Program-made: the position numbers and the translations under genes
DNA from: Arcobacter arenosus
Lineage (GTDB): Bacteria; Campylobacterota; Campylobacteria; Campylobacterales; Arcobacteraceae
Reading direction: 5' to 3'
NCBI RefSeq assembly: GCF_005771535.1
Contig: NZ_VANU01000005.1
Location: 116,213 to 180,212, forward strand
Length of the DNA stretch: 64,000 nucleotides
Shown: positions 55,528-64,000 of the stretch, one piece after another
How positions within the stretch are numbered: the first letter of the stretch is position 1
Layout of the letters: the number at the start of each line of letters is the position of its first letter
The notes under the pieces: generated by a model
Seen by the model: the letters and a program-made list of their open reading frames with translations, nothing else
Told to the model about the DNA's origin: nothing
The model's database searches: none

Positions 55528-57180
55528 CTATCCTTTTTTATTTTTATTCCATAGTTTTATTGTATCTAATAAACCTTTACTTGAAGAATCAAGTAATTTA
55601 GTATCTTTTGAATCATCTTGAATATATGAAACCATTTTTGTAGCAAGCTCTTTTCCAAGTTCTACTCCCCATTGATCAAAAGAACCTACATCCCAAATTG
55701 CTCCCTCTACAAAAACTCTATGCTCATAAAGGGCAATAATTTTACCTAAAGTTTTAGGGTCTAATTTTTTATAAATCAATGTAGAAGATGGTCTATTACC
55801 TTCAAAAACTTTGTGAGGAGCTAATTCTTCAATCTTTTCTTCACATAGTCCTGAATCTTTTAATATAGTTCTTACTTCATCAATATCTCTTCCATTCATC
55901 ATAGCCTGACTTTGAGCTAAACAGTTTGCCATAAGTAAGTCATTATGTATATCCATACCATTTTCATGATTGTTTACTGCAAGCATAAATTCACATGGGA
56001 TGATATCTTTACCTTGATGTAAAAGCTGAAAAAATGAGTGTTGAGAATTTGTTCCTGGTTCTCCCCAAACAATTGGCCCAGATTTTATTTTTAATTCTTC
56101 CCCACTTAAAGTTACTCTTTTTCCATTACTCTCCATATCAAGCTGTTGAACATACATTGCAAAAGATCTTAGTCTTTGGTCATAAGGTAAGATTGCCCTT
56201 GTATCATAGTCACAAATATTTCTATGCCAAATACCAATTAAGCCTAAAAGCATTGGCATATTTTTTTCTATTGGGGCTGTCTTAAAATGTTCATCCATAA
56301 TAAATGCACCCTCTAAAAACTCATCAAAACTATCTGCTCCTATTGCTATCATAACACTTAGACCAATAGCAGACCAAATTGAATATCTTCCTCCAACCCA
56401 ATCCCAAAAGCCAAATACTCTGTCATCACTTATTCCAAACTCTTTTGTTTTTTCTAAGGCTGTTGATAATGCTGCGAAATGTAGATTTGCTTCTTTTTCA
56501 CCTAAACTTTCTTGAAACCATTTTTTTGCTGATTTTGCATTTGTCATAGTTTCAATAGTAGTAAACGTTTTAGAAGCAACAATAACAAGTGTAGTTGCTG
56601 GGTTTAAATCTTTTATAGTATCACTTAAATGTGATGAATCAATATTTGAAACAAAATGTACTTTTGGACCATCACAATATGGAGTTAATGCTTGAGAAAC
56701 CATTTCTGGACCTAAATGAGAACCACCAATTCCAATATTAATGATATCTGTAAATTCTTCATTTGTTGAAGATAGAATTTTCCCATCTCTTATAGAAGTG
56801 GCAAACTCTTTCATATTTTGTAAAACCTCTTTTATATCAGGTATTACATCTTTTCCATCTACAAAAATTTGATTATCAGATTTGTTTCTAAGTGCAGTGT
56901 GAAGAACTGCTCTATTTTCAGTGATATTTATTTTTTCACCACTAAACATAGCATCTCTTTTTTCTTCTACTTTACACTCTTTTGCAACTTCAAAAAGTTT
57001 TGAGATAGCATCTTTATTTATATTGATTTTTGAATAATCTAAAGTCATATTTTCCAATGAAACAGAAAACTCTTCAAATCGTTTTGGGTTTTCTTTAAAT
57101 AATCCCTTTAAAGTTATTTTTTCTAATTCATTTTTAATTGATTTTAACTCAGCGAATAAATCCTCTCTTCTCCCCATCAT
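55528..57180 (-). CDS. pgi: Glucose-6-phosphate isomerase
   Basis: A 550-residue isomerase interconverting glucose 6-phosphate and fructose 6-phosphate. Visible motifs are NIGIGGSHLGPEM, DWVGGRYSIWSAIG and the C-terminal VGSFDQWGVELGK. The length fits the bacterial long form. Last gene of the Entner-Doudoroff operon; the eda stop is nine bases upstream. Confidence 0.97.
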   Translation of the reverse strand: MMGRREDLFAELKSIKNELEKITLKGLFKENPKRFEEFSVSLENMTLDYSKININKDAISKLFEVAKECKVEEKRDAMFSGEKINITENRAVLHTALRNKSDNQIFVDGKDVIPDIKEVLQNMKEFATSIRDGKILSSTNEEFTDIINIGIGGSHLGPEMVSQALTPYCDGPKVHFVSNIDSSHLSDTIKDLNPATTLVIVASKTFTTIETMTNAKSAKKWFQESLGEKEANLHFAALSTALEKTKEFGISDDRVFGFWDWVGGRYSIWSAIGLSVMIAIGADSFDEFLEGAFIMDEHFKTAPIEKNMPMLLGLIGIWHRNICDYDTRAILPYDQRLRSFAMYVQQLDMESNGKRVTLSGEELKIKSGPIVWGEPGTNSQHSFFQLLHQGKDIIPCEFMLAVNNHENGMDIHNDLLMANCLAQSQAMMNGRDIDEVRTILKDSGLCEEKIEELAPHKVFEGNRPSSTLIYKKLDPKTLGKIIALYEHRVFVEGAIWDVGSFDQWGVELGKELATKMVSYIQDDSKDTKLLDSSSKGLLDTIKLWNKNKKG

Positions 57181-57189
57181 TACACCCTT

Positions 57190-57813
57190 TTAGTCTATTG
57201 AATCCAACGCTTCAATACATAGTTTTGTTATTTTATCAAAATCATTATTAGTTATCGCATCTTTTGGAACAAACCAAGTTCCACCAGCACACATAACATT
57301 TTTCAAATTTAAAAATTCATTTAAATTTTCTAATTTTACTCCACCTGTTGGACAAAAATTCATTTTTGAAAATGGACCACTAAAAGCTTTTAGAATATCT
57401 ACTCCACCTGCAATAGTTGCAGGGAAAAGTTTACAATAAAAAATTCCATTATTTTGGGCTAACATCACTTCACTTGCTGTTGCAACACCTGGGATTAAAG
57501 TTATCTCATGTTTTTTTGCTGCATCTATTAACTCTTGTGAAATTCCAGGGGAAAAAGCAAATTTTGCTCCAGCTTTTTTTGAAGCAATGATATCTTCTTC
57601 ATTACAAACCGTACCTGTTCCTACATTCATAGAAGGCATCTCTTTACTAATAATCTCCACTGCTTTTAATCCAGCAGGAGTTCTTAGGGTAATCTCCATC
57701 ACATTTACACCACCTGCACTTAAAGCACGTGCAAGAGGAAGGGCATCTTTTTCATCATCTATAGCGATTACTGGAACTATTGGGGAAATACCCATTATAT
57801 CTTTTGCTTCCAT
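57190..57813 (-). CDS. eda: KDPG aldolase
   Basis: A 207-residue class I aldolase cleaving 2-keto-3-deoxy-6-phosphogluconate to pyruvate and glyceraldehyde 3-phosphate. Visible blocks include MEITLRTPAGL, VGTGTVCN, the Schiff-base lysine in YCKLFPA and FCPTGGVKLEN. It overlaps edd by one base (TAATG), a sign of tight coupling. Confidence 0.97.
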   Translation of the reverse strand: MEAKDIMGISPIVPVIAIDDEKDALPLARALSAGGVNVMEITLRTPAGLKAVEIISKEMPSMNVGTGTVCNEEDIIASKKAGAKFAFSPGISQELIDAAKKHEITLIPGVATASEVMLAQNNGIFYCKLFPATIAGGVDILKAFSGPFSKMNFCPTGGVKLENLNEFLNLKNVMCAGGTWFVPKDAITNNDFDKITKLCIEALDSID

Positions 57814-59633
57814 TAGGCTCTCTCCTCCCCAACTAAATCAAAAATTGTAGCACCATTTTCTGCACTACCAACATTTGCTCTAATAGTAGAAAACAATTCC
57901 CTACCAAAGCCATGAACATTTGAACTTACATCAGGTAATTCAATCTCTCTATTTTCAAGTTCAACTGAGTCAACAATTAGACTAACTTCACCATTTTCCA
58001 CATCAAACTTGATTAAATCACCTGTATTAATTTTTGCAATAACACCTCCATCACTAGCTTCTGGTGTTAGATGAATAGCCGAAGGTACTTTTCCCGAAGC
58101 CCCTGACATTCTTCCATCTGTTAATATTGCAACTTTAAAACCTCTATCTTGTAAACTTCCAAGTGGAGGCATAAGACCATGAAGTTCAGGCATGCCATTT
58201 GATTTTGGACCTTGATAACGTACAACTGCTATAAAATCTTTTTCAAGTTCTCCAGCTTTAAAAGCAATTTGAAGTTCCTCTTGAGAATTAAAAACAATAG
58301 CTGGTGCTTCTATTATCATATGCTCATCTTTTAACGCTGAAGTTTTAATAACACTTCTTCCCACATTTCCTTTAAGAAGTTTAATTCCACCCTCACTAAA
58401 AAATGGTTTTTGCACAGTTGAGATAATATCTTTATCCCTTGAAACTCTTGCTCCCTCTTCAAAAACAACTTCATTTCCATCCAATCTTGGTTCAACAACA
58501 AAATTTTCTAAACCAAAACCAACTACTGTTTCCACATCTTTATGTACAAGTCCTGCATCAATAAGTTGAGAGATAACTACGGACATTCCACCTGCATCTC
58601 TAAAATGATTTACATCGGCACTTCCATTTGGATACATCTTACATAAAAGAGGAATAACTTTTGAAAGTTCATCAAAATCATCCCATGTTAAAACAATACC
58701 TGCAGCTTTTGCCATAGCTATTAAATGGATTGTATGATTTGAAGAACCTCCCGTTGCCATAAGTCCAATGATGGCATTTACAAAAGATTTTTCATCTATC
58801 ATTTCACCAATAACTTTACCCTCTTTTTTTAACTCAACTAAAGTCTGAGCGGCTTTTCTAGTAAGGGCATCACGAAGGGGAGTGTTTGTATTTACAAAAG
58901 AGGAGTTTGGAAGTTGTAATCCCATCATCTCTAAAAGCATTTGATTTGAATTTGCTGTACCATAAAAAGTACAAGTACCACTACTATGATATGATTTAGA
59001 TTCAACTTCAAGTAAAGCTTTTTTATCAACTTTTCCTTGGGCAAACTCTTGTCTAACCTTTGCTTTTTGAGAATTTGAAATACCTGAAGGCATTGGTCCT
59101 GCTGGAACAAATATTGAAGGCAAATGACCAAATTGTAAAGCCCCAATTAACAATCCTGGAACAATCTTGTCACAAACTCCCAAATAAAAAGCACCATCAT
59201 AAACATTATGACTCATACCAATAGCTGTTCCCATTGCAATATTATCCCTAGAGAATAAAGACAACTCCATTCCTGGTTGAGATTGAGTAACCCCATCACA
59301 CATTGCAGGAACTCCACCGGCAACTTGTGCAGTTGCCCCATTTTTTAGAAGTTCTCTTTTTAGAAGTGATGGATAAACTGAATATGGTTCATGGGCTGAA
59401 AGCATATCATTGTATGCGGTGATGATTGCCATATTTGGTGCAGTTTCACTAGTCATAACATTTTTCTCTTCACTATTCATAGGTGCTATTGCATGGGCAA
59501 AATTGCTACAACCTAAAGTTTTTCTATTAACTGTTTGTTTTTTTGCTTTTTGTACTCTATCTAAGTAGATTTTTCTACTTTTTTTAGAACGATTTATTAT
59601 ATTCTGTGTTACGTTTTTTATTATTTCATTCAT
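57813..59633 (-). CDS. edd: 6-phosphogluconate dehydratase
   Basis: A 606-residue IlvD/Edd family Fe-S dehydratase forming KDPG. Fe-S and active-site segments are seen at MCDGVTQSQPGM, GVCDKIVPG, SSGTCTFYGTANSN and LTDGRMSGASGKVPSAIH. The length (about 600) and the cluster support Edd over dihydroxy-acid dehydratase. It overlaps the pgl stop by four bases (ATGA). Confidence 0.96.
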   Translation of the reverse strand: MNEIIKNVTQNIINRSKKSRKIYLDRVQKAKKQTVNRKTLGCSNFAHAIAPMNSEEKNVMTSETAPNMAIITAYNDMLSAHEPYSVYPSLLKRELLKNGATAQVAGGVPAMCDGVTQSQPGMELSLFSRDNIAMGTAIGMSHNVYDGAFYLGVCDKIVPGLLIGALQFGHLPSIFVPAGPMPSGISNSQKAKVRQEFAQGKVDKKALLEVESKSYHSSGTCTFYGTANSNQMLLEMMGLQLPNSSFVNTNTPLRDALTRKAAQTLVELKKEGKVIGEMIDEKSFVNAIIGLMATGGSSNHTIHLIAMAKAAGIVLTWDDFDELSKVIPLLCKMYPNGSADVNHFRDAGGMSVVISQLIDAGLVHKDVETVVGFGLENFVVEPRLDGNEVVFEEGARVSRDKDIISTVQKPFFSEGGIKLLKGNVGRSVIKTSALKDEHMIIEAPAIVFNSQEELQIAFKAGELEKDFIAVVRYQGPKSNGMPELHGLMPPLGSLQDRGFKVAILTDGRMSGASGKVPSAIHLTPEASDGGVIAKINTGDLIKFDVENGEVSLIVDSVELENREIELPDVSSNVHGFGRELFSTIRANVGSAENGATIFDLVGEERA

Positions 59634-60319
59634 GCGTGATAAACCTCTATTAATCTTTCATTGTTTAAAACAGCACTAATTGGAGTTTTAAAAATATCCT
59701 TTGAGTTTAAAGCTTCTTCATATACTTTAAGTTTTTCTTCCCCTTCTATATGAAGAATGATATTTTTAGCACTTAAAATTGCACCTAGAGTTAAACTCAT
59801 TCTATCGTATGGTGCAGTGTCCGGCTTTATAGAAATACATAAATTTTCATTTTTTAAATCATATGCTTCTTTTAATTTTTCATTTTCTGGGAAAAGTGAT
59901 GCTGTGTGAGAGTCACCTCCCATACCTAAAATAATAACATCAAAAGGGAATACATTATCTTCATAAGTTAAGGAACAATCTTCATCACTTTCATAAGCAG
60001 TTTTCCCCTCAATGAACATTCCTACAAATTTTGCCTTTGAAGCAAAGTTTTGCATTAAATTCTCTTTTACAAGTAGTTCATTACTGTCTTTATGTGTTGG
60101 TTCTAACCATCTATCATCAACAAGGGAAATTATTACCTTTTCCCAAGGAATATCTATATTTGAAAGTTTTTGAAAAAGTGGTTTTGGTGTAGAGCCACCA
60201 GATACTAATAAACTAGCTTTCCCTTTCTCTTCAATCTCATCTTGTAAAAGTTCAACTATATCTGAACTTAATTCCTCTAAAAGTTCCTCTTTATTTTTAA
60301 ATTTTTTTAAATTAGTCAT
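59630..60319 (-). CDS. pgl: 6-phosphogluconolactonase
   Basis: A 229-residue NagB-fold lactonase with SGGSTPK, VDDRWLEPTHKDSN and LGMGGDSHTASLFP. It hydrolyses the Zwf product. I set the start at 60319 (MTNLKKF), which overlaps the zwf end by eight bases; the longer frame to 60346 adds residues with no similarity. Confidence 0.93.
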   Translation of the reverse strand: MTNLKKFKNKEELLEELSSDIVELLQDEIEEKGKASLLVSGGSTPKPLFQKLSNIDIPWEKVIISLVDDRWLEPTHKDSNELLVKENLMQNFASKAKFVGMFIEGKTAYESDEDCSLTYEDNVFPFDVIILGMGGDSHTASLFPENEKLKEAYDLKNENLCISIKPDTAPYDRMSLTLGAILSAKNIILHIEGEEKLKVYEEALNSKDIFKTPISAVLNNERLIEVYHA

Positions 60320-61775
60320 CGTTCCAACTTCTTCCATCGTGGGCAATCATTTGAACTGCAGCAGTTGGACCATCTGTTCCTGCTGTGTATCTTTTCATAG
60401 GAACTAAATTTTGTTCCCAACCTTCTAAAATAGGGTCAGCCCACCTCCATGCAGCTTCAACTTCATCTAATCTCATAAATAGTGTTGCATTTGCTCTAAT
60501 TACATCTAAAATAAGTCTCTCATAGGCATCTGATTTTCTTTTATGGGTATGGGGAGCATTAAGTTCAAGATTTACTTCTTGTAATTGCATAGTTTCACTA
60601 AGACCTGGAATTTTATTCATAAGTCTTAATTCAATTGATTCTTCTGGTTGTAATTTAATCACTAGTTTATTATCAACAAGTGGAGAATGATTGTTTTTTT
60701 CAAAGATTGAGTGAGGCATAGTTTTAAACTGTATTACAACCTCTGAATTTCTTTTTTGCATCCTCTTTCCACTTCTAATATAAAAAGGAACTCCATTCCA
60801 TCTCCAGTTATCTATATCAACTCTTACAGCAGCATAGGTTTCAGTATTACTCTCTTTAATATCGCCATCTAAATATCCTGGAACTGATTCTCCCATTGAA
60901 GAACCCGCAGTATATTGAGCCCTTACAGTTTTTGTAGCTATTTCATGGGGAGAGATTGGTCTTAATGTTTTTAAAACTTTAACTTTTTCATCCCTAATAT
61001 CATTTGCATCAAGGGAACAAGGTGGTTCCATTGCAATTAGACATAATAATTGTAATAAATGGTTTTGAATCATATCTCTCATTGCACCATATTCATCATA
61101 ATATCCCCATCTTCCTTCAGCTCCAACACTTTCAGCTACTGTAATTTGAACATGGTCAATATGGTTTGAACTCCAAAGATGTACAAATAATCTATTTGAA
61201 AACCTAAGAGCCATAATATTTTGAACTGTATCTTTACCTAAATAGTGATCAATTCTGTAGATTTGGTCCTCTTCAAAATATTTTAAAACTGTTTTGTTGA
61301 TTGCTTGAGATGATTCTAAGTCTCTTCCAAGTGGTTTTTCTAAAACAACCCTTGAGTTTTCTGTAATCAATTTATTATGAGATAAGAACTTACAGATTCC
61401 ACCAAAATAGTTTGGTGAAGTAGATAAATAGTTTACTCTATCTCTTTCAGGATGTTCATCAAGTATCTCTTTTAATTTATCATAACCTTCATTCGTACAA
61501 AAATCAATAGTTACTATATGTAACTTTTTTTTGAATCTATCAAAGTCCTCTTCAGTAAAACTTTTTTTTGGTAAAAACTCTATTAGTTTTTCTTTTACTA
61601 ATTCAATATGTTGAAAATTGTTCATATCTCTTCTAGAAACAGTAATAATTCTACTATCGCTAGCAAGATACTTATCTTTGCATAAATGAAAAAGGGCCGG
61701 CATTAGCTTTCTAAAAGCTAAATCACCATGCCCTCCAAATAAAATAAAATCGCATAAGTTGTCTTTAGTGTTCAT
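60312..61775 (-). CDS. zwf: Glucose-6-phosphate 1-dehydrogenase
   Basis: A 487-residue dehydrogenase and first enzyme of the pathway. The coenzyme motif is GGHGDLAFRKLMPAL (G-x-x-G-D-L), the substrate site is RIDHYLGKD, and RSGKRM is near the middle. NADP or NAD preference is not read here. It overlaps pgl at its end and is followed upstream by galU after 57 bases. Confidence 0.97.
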   Translation of the reverse strand: MNTKDNLCDFILFGGHGDLAFRKLMPALFHLCKDKYLASDSRIITVSRRDMNNFQHIELVKEKLIEFLPKKSFTEEDFDRFKKKLHIVTIDFCTNEGYDKLKEILDEHPERDRVNYLSTSPNYFGGICKFLSHNKLITENSRVVLEKPLGRDLESSQAINKTVLKYFEEDQIYRIDHYLGKDTVQNIMALRFSNRLFVHLWSSNHIDHVQITVAESVGAEGRWGYYDEYGAMRDMIQNHLLQLLCLIAMEPPCSLDANDIRDEKVKVLKTLRPISPHEIATKTVRAQYTAGSSMGESVPGYLDGDIKESNTETYAAVRVDIDNWRWNGVPFYIRSGKRMQKRNSEVVIQFKTMPHSIFEKNNHSPLVDNKLVIKLQPEESIELRLMNKIPGLSETMQLQEVNLELNAPHTHKRKSDAYERLILDVIRANATLFMRLDEVEAAWRWADPILEGWEQNLVPMKRYTAGTDGPTAAVQMIAHDGRSWNDD

Positions 61776-61832
61776 TGTATACTTCTTTATATTTTTTCTA
61801 TATTATACTTTATAAGTGTTACAATTAGATTA

Positions 61833-62687
61833 TTATTTTTTCTGTTTTTTATCCAATTCATAAAAATAATTAGTAGCTTCCACAAATCCTTCTACAGAAC
61901 CACAGTCAAATCTTCTTCCTTTGAACTTATATGCTAATACCATACCTTTTTTTGCTTGTTCACACAATGAATCTGTTATTTGCAACTCTCCATTTTTCCC
62001 TGGTTTCGTATTCTCTATTACTTCAAAAACCTCTGGTGTTAAGATATATCTTCCTATTACTGCTAGATTAGATGGTGCTTTATCTGTATCTGGTTTTTCT
62101 ACCATATTTGATACCATATATACTCCATCTTCCATTGGTTTTCCTTCTATTACTCCATATTTATGTACATCTTCTTTTGGTACTTCCATACAAGCTACGA
62201 TACAACATTTATATTTATTATACAAATCTACCATTTGTTTTAAAATACCATCACCTTTTTCATTTACACAAAGGTCATCTGCTAATATTACTGCAAAGGG
62301 ATTATTATCTCCTACTAATACTTTCCCTTTATATATTGCATCTCCTAAACCTTTCATCTCATTTTGTCTTGTATATGTAAAGGTACATGTCTCTATAATC
62401 TTTCTAATATCTTTTAAAAGTGATTCTTTTGAACTTCCTTTTATTTGGTGCTCTAATTCATATGAAATATCAAAGTGATCTGTAATTGCTCTTTTACCTC
62501 GTCCTGTAATTGTTGCCATTACATTACATCCTGCTTCCATCGCTTCTTCTACACCATATTGGATTAATGGTTTTGTCAATATTGGCAACATCTCTTTTGG
62601 CATCGCTTTTGTTGCTGGCAAAAACCTTGTCCCATATCCTGCCGCTGGAAACAGGCATTTTGTAATCTCATTTGTTTTTTTAGTCAT
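61833..62687 (-). CDS. galU: UTP-glucose-1-phosphate uridylyltransferase
   Basis: A 284-residue nucleotidyltransferase making UDP-glucose. The N-terminal FPAAGYGTRFLPATKAMPKE block and the later VEKPD and GRYILTPEVFE segments are typical GalU. UDP-glucose may feed envelope or glycoside synthesis. It lies between the phosphorylase-like gene and zwf, connecting glucose 1-phosphate to both. Confidence 0.96.
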   Translation of the reverse strand: MTKKTNEITKCLFPAAGYGTRFLPATKAMPKEMLPILTKPLIQYGVEEAMEAGCNVMATITGRGKRAITDHFDISYELEHQIKGSSKESLLKDIRKIIETCTFTYTRQNEMKGLGDAIYKGKVLVGDNNPFAVILADDLCVNEKGDGILKQMVDLYNKYKCCIVACMEVPKEDVHKYGVIEGKPMEDGVYMVSNMVEKPDTDKAPSNLAVIGRYILTPEVFEVIENTKPGKNGELQITDSLCEQAKKGMVLAYKFKGRRFDCGSVEGFVEATNYFYELDKKQKK

Positions 62688-62706
62688 ATTTTCTTTCCCT
62701 CTTTAT

Positions 62707-64000
62707 TTAAATTTCGCCCTTAAGCCACATCATTTGATAAGGTTCAAGTGTTATCTCACGTCTAGCTTTACAGTCATCACATTCATATTGATTACAATTT
62801 GCTGATAAAATATCACACAATGGTGAAGTTATGTTTTCAGGAACTGCGACAGTCACCTCTTCATTTGAGAAGTTATGAATTGCTAATATTCTTTCTTTAT
62901 TATCCCTAGATATTTGATCAACAACAAATAATCTTTCATCTAAATCTAAAAATTCAAAATCTCCAAAAGGGTTAAATGATTTTTCATTAATTCTTATTGA
63001 TATTAATCTTTTATAAGAATCAAGCATCCTTTTTGCCAATGAGCCTTGTGTAGAAAGTTCATTTTCAAGCCAATCAAAGTTATATTTTTCTCTATTTATA
63101 GTTCTATTACTACCTGAATGTTTTACCCCATCATGGTAATTTCTTGAACCAACTAAAGAATGAAAATATACACCTGGAACACCTGGCATAACTAATACTG
63201 TTGCTTGAGCTAAAAGCATCCTTTTAAATCTTATTTGATCATCTTCATTGGGATGTGTTAAAGCATCAATGTATGAACAGTTCAATTCATAAGGTGTTTG
63301 AGAGCCATCTGATTCTGCTCTATATGAAACTAACCCTCCATGTTCTTTTACCTTGTCAACCATTGCATAAAGTTCTTCATCAGTCAAAATACCTTTTATA
63401 GGTCTCATTCCTATTCCATCATGACTTGCTGTAAAATTAAAGAAACAAACCTTATCACTAGGTAGAGTTAAAGTTTTTGCCCAAGAGGTTAAAGTTTTCG
63501 TATTTTCATTTTGAATAGAATGAACTAAAAGTGGAGGTAAGGCAAAATTATAAACCATCTGAGCCTCATCATCACCACTTCCAAAATATGATACATTTTC
63601 GTGGTGAGGAACATTTGTTTCTGTAATAATAATCACTTCTGGTGCAACTTCGTGAAGAACTTCTCTAATTAATTGAATTAATTCATGGGTTTGTGGTAAA
63701 TGAACACATTGGGTTCCAATCTCTTTCCATACAAAGGCAATAGCATCAAGTCTAATTAAAGTAGCACCTTTTTCAATATAATAAAAAAGTGCATCAAGAA
63801 CATTTCTTAACACTCTATGGTTTTTGTAATTTAAATCTACTTGGTCTTTACTAAATGTTGTCCAAACATGTCTTAATTTTCCATCGTCATCAATAAATTC
63901 ACTTAATACAGGTGTTGCTCTAGGTCTAACAACTTCGCTTAAATCAATTGAAGGGTCAACCTCAATAAAGAAGTCTTGAAAATATCTATCTCCTGCAAGA
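62707..64000 (-). CDS. GH13 sucrose/glucosylglycerate phosphorylase-like enzyme, 5' end outside window
   Basis: At least 431 residues of a GH13_18 glycoside phosphorylase. The frame is open to the window edge, so the GTG at 63813 is internal. Visible are VRPRATPVLSEF, VWTTFSKDQVDLNY, the nucleophile region IRLDAIAFVWKE, the acid/base ITETNVPHHENVSYFG and SHDGIGMRP. Such enzymes release glucose 1-phosphate from sucrose or glucosylglycerate. The choice between them, and the sucrose-6-phosphate variant, cannot be made by eye. With galU and zwf it suggests osmolyte or storage-sugar use. Confidence 0.88.
   Translation of the reverse strand, partial: LAGDRYFQDFFIEVDPSIDLSEVVRPRATPVLSEFIDDDGKLRHVWTTFSKDQVDLNYKNHRVLRNVLDALFYYIEKGATLIRLDAIAFVWKEIGTQCVHLPQTHELIQLIREVLHEVAPEVIIITETNVPHHENVSYFGSGDDEAQMVYNFALPPLLVHSIQNENTKTLTSWAKTLTLPSDKVCFFNFTASHDGIGMRPIKGILTDEELYAMVDKVKEHGGLVSYRAESDGSQTPYELNCSYIDALTHPNEDDQIRFKRMLLAQATVLVMPGVPGVYFHSLVGSRNYHDGVKHSGSNRTINREKYNFDWLENELSTQGSLAKRMLDSYKRLISIRINEKSFNPFGDFEFLDLDERLFVVDQISRDNKERILAIHNFSNEEVTVAVPENITSPLCDILSANCNQYECDDCKARREITLEPYQMMWLKGEI

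Noticed and set aside
61921-62478. Long open frame opposite galU
   Set aside because: Antisense to a clear GalU and rich in leucine/serine shadow sequence; no independent support.
1-64000. CRISPR array or cas genes
   Set aside because: No regularly spaced repeats or cas-like proteins seen.

Overview
The window is low-GC, gene-dense bacterial chromosome, most likely from the Campylobacterota and probably an Arcobacter-type genome. The organism is inferred from gene content, not from a search. The pointers are a tmRNA whose tag reads ANNTDYAPAYAKAA, paired Csd6/Pgp2-like and Csd3/Pgp3-like cell-shape peptidases, a carboxynorspermidine dehydrogenase/decarboxylase pair, a RibB protein with a decayed GTP cyclohydrolase II half next to a separate RibA, an fccABC-type periplasmic flavoprotein/cytochrome c cluster, and cts-like competence genes.

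Bases 1-37837 are chromosomal: the end of an ABC ATPase and a Cys-bearing membrane protein; an ammonium transporter fused to a GGDEF domain; purL; the peptidase pair; mgtE; ribB/ribA; a porin; the fcc cluster with an orphan regulator that lacks its phospho-Asp; ArnT-like, GT2 and flippase-like glycolipid genes; folE; a four-gene type II secretion/competence-like set; era and comM; an orphan sensor kinase; mntP; the tig-clpP-def set; a BatB-BatC fusion; two tandem PPK2 kinases; and rubredoxin with the carboxynorspermidine genes.

At 37838-38236 lies ssrA (tmRNA). Directly behind it is an apparently intact filamentous (inovirus-type) prophage of about 16 kb (38237-54290), bounded by partial copies of the tmRNA 3' end and by matching double 'aggggt' repeats. 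It has four modules: (i) a P4-type tyrosine integrase; (ii) about 5 kb of cargo holding a full-length DndC-like sulfurtransferase without its dnd partners, a DUF262/DUF1524-like protein with a changed HNH histidine, an Abi-like membrane protein and a wHTH-HNH nuclease; (iii) a small HTH regulator and a very AT-rich control region, then the virion genes (ssDNA-binding candidate, major coat, small coat proteins, two paralogous tip/adsorption candidates, pVI-like protein, Zot ATPase and the phage's own secretin); (iv) a strong hairpin, a HUH replication initiator, an AlpA-like regulator and small unknown genes. The cargo cassette is the best candidate for an undescribed system in this window.

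From 54291 to the end the chromosome resumes: a small membrane protein, a secreted trypsin-like protease, and a tightly packed, partly overlapping Entner-Doudoroff set (zwf-pgl-edd-eda-pgi), preceded by galU and a GH13 sucrose/glucosylglycerate phosphorylase-like gene that runs off the window. Together these suggest a link between storage or osmolyte sugar and the ED route.
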